Below are positions 44,102 through 50,843 of a stretch of 64,000 nucleotides of DNA, one piece after another. Origin of the DNA: an uncultured Bacteroidia bacterium (GTDB taxonomy: Bacteria > Bacteroidota > Bacteroidia > Bacteroidales > F082); contig CADAVB010000002.1 in NCBI GenBank assembly GCA_902791165.1, positions 1 to 64,000 on the forward strand, given 5' to 3'. Every line of letters starts with the position of its first letter. Within the stretch, counting starts at the first letter, position 1. Below the pieces are notes generated by a model, which was given only the letters and a program-made list of their open reading frames with translations, was not told where the DNA came from and made no database searches. A program made the translations under genes and the position numbers.

Positions 44102-44929
44102 ATGAAAAGACATCATTTGCTTATCGCAGCAGTCATTATCTGCACTGCACTCATCTCATGCACCTTCAATTTGAATGGCGAGTCGTTTGGCGGCGAAACC
44201 GTCAAAGGCAACGGCAACATCGTCACGCGCAACTACGATGTTACCGCTTTCAACGAAATCTCCGCTTCGTTGCCCGCTACGGTAAACTTCACCGTTTCAG
44301 ACCATTACACCTGCACCGTCACCGTGGACGAAAACCTCTTTGACTACCTTGAAATCAAGGTGAAGGATAATGACTTGAACTTGCGCAAGTCCAACGAGCA
44401 CAAAAACGTTCGCTTGGATGCCACTGAGTTTGTCATCGAAGTCAGCGCCCCAAGCGTTGAGGACATCAACCTTGCAGGTAGCGGCACTTTCAAAGCGCTC
44501 AGTCCGCTGAACGGCAAAAAGCTGGATGTTAATGTGGCTGGTTCGGGTGACATTTACTTCCAAGAGCTTGTTACTGTCGATAAAATCGAGTTGAATGTAG
44601 CTGGTTCGGGTACGTTGGTCTGCGAAAACCTTGTGGCCGAATCGTTGGACGGCAACATTGCTGGCTCGGGCGACTTGATGGTGCGTCAGGGTGCGGTCAA
44701 GAAGGCCGAGGTCAGCGTGGCTGGCTCAGGCGACATCGACTTGGCCTGCGACATCGACACTTTGGAGGCAGACATTGCCGGCTCTGGCGACATCGTAGCC
44801 AAAGTGAACGGCACCTTGGAGTACAACATCATCGGCTCTGGCGACATCAGCTATTACGGCGATGCCGAAGCAAAGGGCCAGAAGATGGGCAGCGGATCCG
44901 TAACGCGCATCAACGCGCCGAAGCGCTAA
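44102..44929 (+). CDS. DUF2807 (GIN domain) lipoprotein
   Basis: A 275-residue lipoprotein with lipobox ALISC (Cys20). Repeating V/I-AGSGD and AGSGTL segments every 20 or so residues from about residue 120 to the end form the right-handed beta-helix of the head GIN domain (DUF2807), and VTRNYDVTAFNEISASLPATV is its conserved start. Often found downstream of an ABC/GntR operon in Bacteroidetes, as here (50-base gap). Thought to be a surface or periplasmic adhesin-like protein; role unproven. Confidence 0.88.
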   Translation: MKRHHLLIAAVIICTALISCTFNLNGESFGGETVKGNGNIVTRNYDVTAFNEISASLPATVNFTVSDHYTCTVTVDENLFDYLEIKVKDNDLNLRKSNEHKNVRLDATEFVIEVSAPSVEDINLAGSGTFKALSPLNGKKLDVNVAGSGDIYFQELVTVDKIELNVAGSGTLVCENLVAESLDGNIAGSGDLMVRQGAVKKAEVSVAGSGDIDLACDIDTLEADIAGSGDIVAKVNGTLEYNIIGSGDISYYGDAEAKGQKMGSGSVTRINAPKR

Positions 44930-44975
44930 TGCCTTTATAATGAAGTAAATCCCTTTTTCATACCTTGTAATGAAA

Positions 44976-45006
44976 ACGGCTGACCCGCTGGGCCAGCCGT
45001 TTTTTG
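44976..45006. terminator. Bidirectional terminator
   Basis: Stem ACGGCTG (44976-44982) with CAGCCGT (44994-45000), flanked by AAAA and TTTTTT, so it can serve the DUF2807 gene on + and the tRNA genes on - . Confidence 0.8.
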
Positions 45007-45010
45007 TAGC

Positions 45011-45095
45011 GGAGAGAAAGGGATTCGAACCCTTGGAACGCAAAGCGTTCAACGGTTTTCGAGACCGCCCCGATCGACCACTCCGGCATCTCTCC
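45011..45095 (-). tRNA. tRNA-Ser (anticodon CGA)
   Basis: 85 bases on the - strand. Acceptor arms GGAGAGA/TCTCTCC pair fully; anticodon loop CTCGAAA gives CGA; a long variable arm built from AACGC...GCGTT marks a class II tRNA; T arm contains GGTTCGAATCC. The 3' CCA is not encoded. Directly follows the second serine tRNA gene. Confidence 0.95.
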
Positions 45096-45128
45096 TGTGG
45101 ACTCGGTATGTGGCTCGCGCCACCATGC

Positions 45129-45212
45129 GGAGACAGAGGGATTCGAACCCCCGAAGCCTTTCGGCTTAACGGTTTTCAAGACCGCCGCTATCGACCACTC
45201 AGCCATATCTCC
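45129..45212 (-). tRNA. tRNA-Ser (anticodon TGA)
   Basis: 84 bases on the - strand. Acceptor GGAGATA/TGTCTCC; anticodon loop CTTGAAA gives TGA; long variable arm (AAGCC...GGCTT); T arm GGTTCGAATCC. CCA not encoded. It is promoter-proximal to the CGA tRNA, 33 bases apart, so both are probably cotranscribed. Confidence 0.95.
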
Positions 45213-45216
45213 GCTG

Positions 45217-45224
45217 CAAAAGTA
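45217..45224 (-). promoter_or_regulatory. -7 promoter box of the tRNA-Ser pair
   Basis: TACTTTTG on the - strand; a -33 TTTG is at 45248-45251 with 23-base spacing. The box ends 4 bases from the first tRNA nucleotide, implying almost no 5' leader. Confidence 0.75.
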
Positions 45225-45296
45225 CGACTTTTTCCCTTTGGTCGCGACAAATCGGGGAAAAAAAATTTTTTTGGCCGTTAGTTTCGCCGAAATTAC

Positions 45297-45304
45297 TAAT
45301 TTTG
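45297..45304 (+). promoter_or_regulatory. -7 promoter box for the GWxTD gene
   Basis: TAATTTTG with TTTG at 45270-45273 (23-base spacing), 18 bases before ATG 45323. Confidence 0.75.
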
Positions 45305-45322
45305 TAGCAAATTTTAATTGCG

Positions 45323-46804
45323 ATGAAAAAACAGATTTTGACCTTTGTCATACTGCTGCTCGCCGCCACTGGCTGGGCGCAGGTGAAAGTATTGAAACCT
45401 TTCCTTTCCACCACGGTTTACAATGCTCCAGGGCTTTCTCCTTACGTGGAAAATGCCCTCGCTTTCGAGTGCTATTCGGCTGTCTATAAGGAATTTGAAC
45501 CCGGAAAATTTAGGGCAACGGTGGAGATAACCACCGTGTTTCGACCGAAAGGTGATTCTTTGATTTGCAACCACTCAAAAGTCGCGCTGAACAGCCCTGT
45601 AGTGACCGATACGGCCAACCTTGATGGCGCTTTCATCGACCAACAACGGTTCATTTTGCCGAATGGCGAATACGACATGGAAATCAGCGTTGTGGACCTG
45701 AACGCGGAAAAAGCGCTCCCCTCAAGCGAACGCATCACCGTGAGTGTTGATTATGCGGACAATGTTCCAGCCATCTCCGATATCTTGTTTTTCGACGACT
45801 ACGCCAAAGCCGACAACCCCTCGATGTGCACGAAAAGCGGTCTCGATTTCCTTCCTCGCGTGTATCCTTTCTATGGTGCTTCGGAAAACAAACTAAAGTT
45901 CTACACAGAACTCTACAACAGCAATAAACTCTATGACGAAGGCAAGTTCCTGGTCAATTATTACATCGAAACCAGCGAATCGTCGTCGGTGATGCAAGGC
46001 TACAGCTTCAGCACCCGTATGGACGTTGCCCAAGCTAACATTCTGCTCAATAGTATCGACATCAAAGACCTGCCTTCGGGCAACTATTATTTGGTGGTGG
46101 AAATGCGCGACCGCAGCAACACGTTAATCTGCAGCCACAGTGCCTTCTTCCAACGCAGCAACCCGGGCGTGGGCTTCGACATGGCCGACCTTTCAGGTGT
46201 GAACATCAGCAATACCTTTGTCAGCAAAATCACTGACCGCGACACGCTTAGCCGCTATATTGCCTATCTCGACCCCATTTGCTCCGAAACAGAGCGTAAC
46301 TATTGCTCCGGCATGATGAAAACTGGCGATGTAACCACCATGCAGCAGTTTCTCTTCAATTTCTGGACGATGCGTTCACCCGTCTCGCCCGAAAATGCCT
46401 GGAAAGACTATCTGGCCGCTGTTCAGCGCGTCAATCAGTCGTTTGGAACCACCTCTTATCCAGGCTATCGTTCCGACCGTGGCTATGTCTTCCTCAAATA
46501 CGGCCAGCCCGACAAAATTGTCGAAAGCCCCAACGAGCCCAATGCCTATCCTTACGAGATCTGGCATTATTACACGGTGGCTAACCAGCGCAACAAGCGT
46601 TTCGTGTTCATGTCGAAAGACGAATCGACCAACGACTACCACCTCATCCATTCCGACGTGGTGGGCGAGGTGAACAACTACCGCTGGCAACTTGAAATCT
46701 ATTCACGCGTCTATGGTGTGGGCTTCGACCAAGGTGTGGACCAAACGGAATACGAACAAATGTGGGGCTCGCATGCGGGCGACCTTTACAACAACCCAAG
46801 ATAA
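45323..46804 (+). CDS. GWxTD domain-containing secreted protein
   Basis: A 493-residue protein with a signal peptide cut after about TGWAQ. The C-terminal part (about 350-470), with [15 protein letters not shown] and YPYEIWHYY, is the GWxTD domain of Bacteroidetes. The N-terminal half is beta-rich. The function of this domain family is unknown; it is usually periplasmic or envelope-linked. It is followed 3 bases later by a lipid A type acyltransferase gene, which supports an envelope role. Confidence 0.85.
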   Translation: MKKQILTFVILLLAATGWAQVKVLKPFLSTTVYNAPGLSPYVENALAFECYSAVYKEFEPGKFRATVEITTVFRPKGDSLICNHSKVALNSPVVTDTANLDGAFIDQQRFILPNGEYDMEISVVDLNAEKALPSSERITVSVDYADNVPAISDILFFDDYAKADNPSMCTKSGLDFLPRVYPFYGASENKLKFYTELYNSNKLYDEGKFLVNYYIETSESSSVMQGYSFSTRMDVAQANILLNSIDIKDLPSGNYYLVVEMRDRSNTLICSHSAFFQRSNPGVGFDMADLSGVNISNTFVSKITDRDTLSRYIAYLDPICSETERNYCSGMMKTGDVTTMQQFLFNFWTMRSPVSPENAWKDYLAAVQRVNQSFGTTSYPGYRSDRGYVFLKYGQPDKIVESPNEPNAYPYEIWHYYTVANQRNKRFVFMSKDESTNDYHLIHSDVVGEVNNYRWQLEIYSRVYGVGFDQGVDQTEYEQMWGSHAGDLYNNPR

Positions 46805-46807
46805 GCG

Positions 46808-47689
46808 ATGAATGGAATCGGATTCTTTTTCGTGAGGTTGTGGGCCTATTGCATGTCGATTTGCCCGTTTTGGCTTCTCTACCTCAAGTCCGATTTCTAT
46901 TTCATAATGGTCTATCACGTGGCGCATTATCGTCGTAAGGTGGTCAGAAACAACCTGTCGCGCTCCTTTCCCGAAAAGAGTCATAGTGAAATCAAGGCCA
47001 TAGAGAAACAGTTTTACCACAACCTTTGTGACCAAGTGGTGGAAATGTTCAAACTGCCTAGAATGTCGGTAGATGAGGTGACACGCCGCATCGCCGTCAC
47101 CAATCCCGAGTTAATTGCCGATCTTTATGCGAAAGGCAAGAGCCTTTTTTTCGCCATTCCACATTCGGGCAACTGGGAATGGTTCGGCAAACGGATGCAG
47201 ACCCTCTCGCCGCATCATCCCATGGCCATATATAAAAAGGTGAAGAATCCCGTTTTCGAGCGTTTCATCTACGAAATGCGAACCGCACTGCCCGTGGAGA
47301 TGATTGAATCCGATGCCGCTTTGCGTACTTTGGCCAAGCGTACTGGAACAATTGACCAGGTGCTGATTTTGGCCGACCAGTCGCCGATGGGCCACAAGTC
47401 GGACTATTGGACGACCTTCATGCATCAAGACACGAGCTGGTTTACGGGTCTTGAACGCATGGCCCAGTTTCTTGACTATGCCGTCGTCTTTATCGACATG
47501 AAACGGGTGAAAAGAGGCTATTACGAACTGACCTTCCATAGCATCACCGAAACGCCCAAGGAAACGGAGAAAGGTTACATTATGGAGCAATATGTGCGCC
47601 ACATCGAACGCTTTCTGCACGAGCAGCCCGATAATTGGCTGTGGTCGCACCGCCGCTGGAAACGCCAACGAAACATAGAAACGCCATGA
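46808..47689 (+). CDS. lpxL-like: Lipid A biosynthesis acyltransferase (LpxL/HtrB family)
   Basis: A 293-residue protein with an N-terminal hydrophobic anchor and the HxxxxE catalytic motif in PHSGNWEWFG (about residues 118-127). DQSPMGHKSDYWTTFM is the second conserved block. It would transfer an acyl chain from acyl-ACP to a lipid A precursor or related glycolipid at the inner membrane. The stop overlaps the next gene's start (ATGA). Confidence 0.9.
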   Translation: MNGIGFFFVRLWAYCMSICPFWLLYLKSDFYFIMVYHVAHYRRKVVRNNLSRSFPEKSHSEIKAIEKQFYHNLCDQVVEMFKLPRMSVDEVTRRIAVTNPELIADLYAKGKSLFFAIPHSGNWEWFGKRMQTLSPHHPMAIYKKVKNPVFERFIYEMRTALPVEMIESDAALRTLAKRTGTIDQVLILADQSPMGHKSDYWTTFMHQDTSWFTGLERMAQFLDYAVVFIDMKRVKRGYYELTFHSITETPKETEKGYIMEQYVRHIERFLHEQPDNWLWSHRRWKRQRNIETP

Positions 47690-48708
47690 AAAAAGTGGCC
47701 GTCGTCATATTGAACTACAACGGCAGAAAATTTCTTGAACAGTTTCTGCCCAATGTCATCGCGAACTGCGACCCGACGTTAGCCGAAGTCATCGTTGCCG
47801 ACAATGCTTCCACCGATGACTCTGTAGCGTTCATGCGCGAGCGTTTTCCCGAGGTGCGCCTAATTGAAAACGGTAGCAACGGAGGCTTCACGACGGGCTA
47901 TAACCTTGCCTTGCAACAGGTTGAAGCCCAATATTATGTGCTGCTCAATTCCGATATTGAGGTAACGCCGCGCTGGATAGAACCCATCATCGAAATGATG
48001 GATGCCGACCCCAATATTGCCGCTTGTCAGCCCAAAATCAGGTCGTATTACCACAAGGAGCAGTTCGAATATGCGGGCGCGTGTGGCGGCTTCATCGACA
48101 AGTTCGGCTATCCGTTTTGTCGCGGGCGCGTGTTTCAGAATTTGGAGGAGGACAAAGGCCAGTACGACATGCCGATGGAGGTGTTTTGGGCCACGGGAGC
48201 TTGTATGTTTGTCCGCGCCGACCTTTACCACCAAATTGGCGGCCTCGACGACAGTTTTTTTGCCCACATGGAGGAAATCGACCTGTGTTGGCGGCTGAAA
48301 AACGCGGGCTACAAGGTGTTTTGCTTTCCGCAGTCGGTGGTTTATCATATTGGCGGAGGCACTTTGCCCAAAAACTCGCCGCGCAAGACCTATCTCAATT
48401 TCCGCAACAATTTGTCGCTATTGGTTAAGAATCTGCCTCGCAATCAGGTTTTTATGGTGGTTTTCTGTCGCATCTTCCTCGATTGGGTGGCAGCGCTCAA
48501 GTTCCTTGCCGAGGGCTGTTTTAAGGATTTTTGCATGGTCTTCAAGGCGCATTGGGACTTTTACAAGCGGTTGCGCGCACTGCGTGCCAAGCGAAAAAAA
48601 GGCTCGCACCATCAGGTGAGTTGCATTTATCGCCGGAACATTGTTATCCAAAGCCTATTGCGCGGAAAGAAACGGTTCAGCGACCTTGGTGCGGGGGAGT
48701 TTTCGTAA
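47686..48708 (+). CDS. Glycosyltransferase family 2 (rhamnosyltransferase-like)
   Basis: A 340-residue protein. ATG 47686 is used because it starts at the family N-terminus VVILNYNGRKFLEQFLPN and overlaps the preceding stop. IVADNASTDDS and LLNSDIEV (DxD-type Asp) bind the nucleotide sugar; FAHMEEIDLCWRLKNAGYKV holds the ED base motif. A C-terminal hydrophobic stretch may anchor it. Close to LpxL it may act on lipopolysaccharide core or O-antigen. Its 3' end overlaps the convergent aroQ gene by 32 bases. Confidence 0.88.
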   Translation: MKKVAVVILNYNGRKFLEQFLPNVIANCDPTLAEVIVADNASTDDSVAFMRERFPEVRLIENGSNGGFTTGYNLALQQVEAQYYVLLNSDIEVTPRWIEPIIEMMDADPNIAACQPKIRSYYHKEQFEYAGACGGFIDKFGYPFCRGRVFQNLEEDKGQYDMPMEVFWATGACMFVRADLYHQIGGLDDSFFAHMEEIDLCWRLKNAGYKVFCFPQSVVYHIGGGTLPKNSPRKTYLNFRNNLSLLVKNLPRNQVFMVVFCRIFLDWVAALKFLAEGCFKDFCMVFKAHWDFYKRLRALRAKRKKGSHHQVSCIYRRNIVIQSLLRGKKRFSDLGAGEFS

Positions 48709-49114
48709 GATCTGCTATTGCCTCTTCATAACCTTTCAGCCCCAATCCCATGAAGACTTTCTCGCAGGCCTCGGCGGTGTAGGAATGTCGCCTAAAAGGC
48801 TCGCGCTTGGTGATGTCGGAAAGGTGCACTTCCACCACTGGGGTGTCGATGGCGCGGATGCAATCGGCCAAAGCGATGGAAGTGTGGGCATAGCCACCGG
48901 GATTCATCACCACCGCATCATATTGGCCGTCGGCCTCTTGCAGCTTGTCGATGAGGCAACCTTCATGGTTCGACTGGAAATAGTCGATTTCGTGCTGCGG
49001 AAACCCGTCGCGAAGCTGTGGCAAATAATCCTCGAACGACACGCTTCCATAGATTTCAGGCTCGCGTTTGCCCAGCAAATTAAGGTTGGGTCCATTGATA
49101 ATCAATATCCTCAT
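48677..49114 (-). CDS. aroQ: 3-Dehydroquinate dehydratase, type II
   Basis: A 145-residue protein; start 49114 (MRILIINGPNLNLLGKREPE) matches the family N-terminus. Catalytic Tyr in REPEIYGS, Asn and His of NPGGYAHTS, and VEVHLSDITKREPFRRHS complete the type II active site. It dehydrates 3-dehydroquinate to 3-dehydroshikimate in the shikimate pathway, as a dodecamer in the cytoplasm. The last residues (TKTPPHQGR) extend past the usual end and lie in the overlap with the glycosyltransferase gene. Confidence 0.95.
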   Translation of the reverse strand: MRILIINGPNLNLLGKREPEIYGSVSFEDYLPQLRDGFPQHEIDYFQSNHEGCLIDKLQEADGQYDAVVMNPGGYAHTSIALADCIRAIDTPVVEVHLSDITKREPFRRHSYTAEACEKVFMGLGLKGYEEAIADLTKTPPHQGR

Positions 49115-49129
49115 TCGTGAAAATTTGTG

Positions 49130-49137
49130 CAAAAATA
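49130..49137 (-). promoter_or_regulatory. -7 promoter box for aroQ
   Basis: TATTTTTG on the - strand, 15 bases upstream of the start at 49114. Confidence 0.6.
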
Positions 49138-49221
49138 GCGGTTTCAGACGAGAAAATGGTATTTCGGCAGCCATTTAGGCATTTTTTTTCCATAAACGGA
49201 GCAACATACGGAAACTTTTCT

Positions 49222-49229
49222 TATTTTTG
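49222..49229 (+). promoter_or_regulatory. -7 promoter box for the aldo/keto reductase gene
   Basis: TATTTTTG, 21 bases before ATG 49251; divergent from aroQ. Confidence 0.65.
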
Positions 49230-49250
49230 TACCGCAAAAACATTGTAGCC

Positions 49251-50282
49251 ATGAAAATCATCACGTTAGGAAAGACCAACTTGAAGGTCAATAAGAACGG
49301 CTTCGGCGCATTGCCCATCCAGAGAATCAGCGAAAAGGAAGCGGTGTACTTGCTTCAGAAAGCCATGGACAACGGTTTCGACTTTTTCGACACAGCGCGG
49401 TTCTATACTGACAGCGAAAGCAAGATAGGTGCCGCCTTCGCCGACCGTCGCAACAAAGTGGTGTTGGCCTCCAAAACTATGGCTACCACGATTGAGGACT
49501 TTTGGAAAGACCTTCATACTACCTTACGCGAGTTGAGGACCGACCATTTGGATCTTTATCAATTCCACAATCCAAGCTATTGTCCGCGTCCGGGCGACAA
49601 AGAAGGCCTTTACGACGCCATGAAAGTGGCCAAGCGTCAAGGCAAGATTCGTTTCATCGGCCTCACCAGCCACCGCCAGTCGGTGGCGCAAGAGGCCATC
49701 GAACGCGACTGCTACGACACGCTTCAATATCCGTTCTCTTACATCTCGACGGAATCGGACCAGAAAATCGTTGAGGCCTGCCACAAGCACAACATGGGCT
49801 TCATCTGCATGAAAGCCATGGCAGGCGGCTTGATTACCGACTCGGCTTTGGCCTATGCCTTCCTTAACCAATTCGACCATGCCATCCCGATTTGGGGCAT
49901 ACAGCGCGAGAGCGAACTGGACGAGTTCATTTCCTATCAAGAGCGTGAGCCAGAACTCTCGTCGATGGCGTGGCGCAAGATTGAGAAAGAACGCAATGAG
50001 CTTTCGGGCGACTTTTGCCGTGGCTGCGGCTATTGCATGCCTTGTCCGGTGGGCATCCAAATCAACGACTGCGCCCGCATGAGCCTTTTCCTGCAACGTG
50101 CGCCGTATAGCGTGTATCTCACCGAGGAATGGGCCGAAAAGATGAAACTCATTGACAAATGCAAGCACTGCAATGCTTGCCGAGAGAAATGCCCTTACGG
50201 CCTCGACACGCCAGCGCTCCTCGAAAAGAACCATACAGTGTTCAAGGAGTATTGGGCCAAGAAACAGGCTGGAACACTCTAA
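49251..50282 (+). CDS. Aldo/keto reductase with C-terminal ferredoxin domain
   Basis: A 343-residue protein; ATG 49251 follows the promoter box. The AKR barrel has FDTARFYTDSESKIG (catalytic Asp and Tyr) and a SxxxxI-type late segment. The C-terminal 70 residues add CRGCGYCMPCPVGI and CKHCNACREKCPYG, two 4Fe-4S motifs (the first with close Cys spacing). This architecture is common in anaerobes. The Fe-S clusters suggest electrons come from or go to ferredoxin rather than only NADPH. Substrate unknown. Confidence 0.9.
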   Translation: MKIITLGKTNLKVNKNGFGALPIQRISEKEAVYLLQKAMDNGFDFFDTARFYTDSESKIGAAFADRRNKVVLASKTMATTIEDFWKDLHTTLRELRTDHLDLYQFHNPSYCPRPGDKEGLYDAMKVAKRQGKIRFIGLTSHRQSVAQEAIERDCYDTLQYPFSYISTESDQKIVEACHKHNMGFICMKAMAGGLITDSALAYAFLNQFDHAIPIWGIQRESELDEFISYQEREPELSSMAWRKIEKERNELSGDFCRGCGYCMPCPVGIQINDCARMSLFLQRAPYSVYLTEEWAEKMKLIDKCKHCNACREKCPYGLDTPALLEKNHTVFKEYWAKKQAGTL

Positions 50283-50310
50283 TGGTAGATAAAATCTTAA
50301 TTTTATAGAA

Positions 50311-50790
50311 ATGAAAAAGGTATTATTGTTTGCAGTTATGCTTTTGCTTGGATTGGCGTCGCTTCACGCCCAGACGACCAATGAACCCATCGTTATTGAA
50401 AAAGGGCACAAGTTCTCGTATCAGGGTCAAATGGTGACGAATGCGAAAACCATGAAGGCCATTGTAGCCAACAACGAATTGGCACTCAAGGAGGCGAAGA
50501 AAGCCGGCGTGGCGAATGGTTTTTCTATGGCGCTGGCTGGCATCGGAGGCTTTGCCATGGGCTGGGAATTGGGCAATGTGATAGGAGGAAGAGAGTTCAA
50601 TCCTTATGTGTTTGGCGGTGGCTTGGGTGTCGCAGCCATCGGTTTAGGACTGATTCCTGTGTACCTCAAACACATGACTAAAAGCGCAACTATTTATAAC
50701 GAAGGTTTAGGTACAACAGCCTATGGTAACCCGATAAAAATAGACTTCGGTTTGTTGCCAGGCGGCATCGGGATGACCTTGAGTTTCTGA
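50311..50790 (+). CDS. Small exported protein of unknown function
   Basis: A 159-residue protein with a signal peptide ending about SLHAQ. Two hydrophobic glycine-rich segments in the middle (SMALAGIGGFAMGWELG and GGGLGVAAIGLGLIPVYL) and a beta-like C-terminus (FGLLPGGIGMTLSF). It may be membrane-associated. No family recognised. Follows the aldo/keto reductase gene by 28 bases and ends at a strong terminator. Confidence 0.65.
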   Translation: MKKVLLFAVMLLLGLASLHAQTTNEPIVIEKGHKFSYQGQMVTNAKTMKAIVANNELALKEAKKAGVANGFSMALAGIGGFAMGWELGNVIGGREFNPYVFGGGLGVAAIGLGLIPVYLKHMTKSATIYNEGLGTTAYGNPIKIDFGLLPGGIGMTLSF

Positions 50791-50808
50791 CGGTACTAAA
50801 AAGAAAAG

Positions 50809-50834
50809 CGAGCCGGCCCGATAGGGTCGGCTCG
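50809..50834. terminator. Bidirectional terminator
   Basis: 11-bp stem CGAGCCGGCCC with GGGTCGGCTCG (one G:T) and a 4-base loop between two convergent genes; A-rich on the left and CGTTTT on the right. Confidence 0.8.
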
Positions 50835-50843
50835 TCCGTTTTG

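Noticed and set aside
45097..45489. Open frames crossing the tRNA-Ser genes on both strands
   Set aside because: The sequence folds into two complete class II tRNAs with a promoter; the translated frames are artefacts of tRNA sequence.
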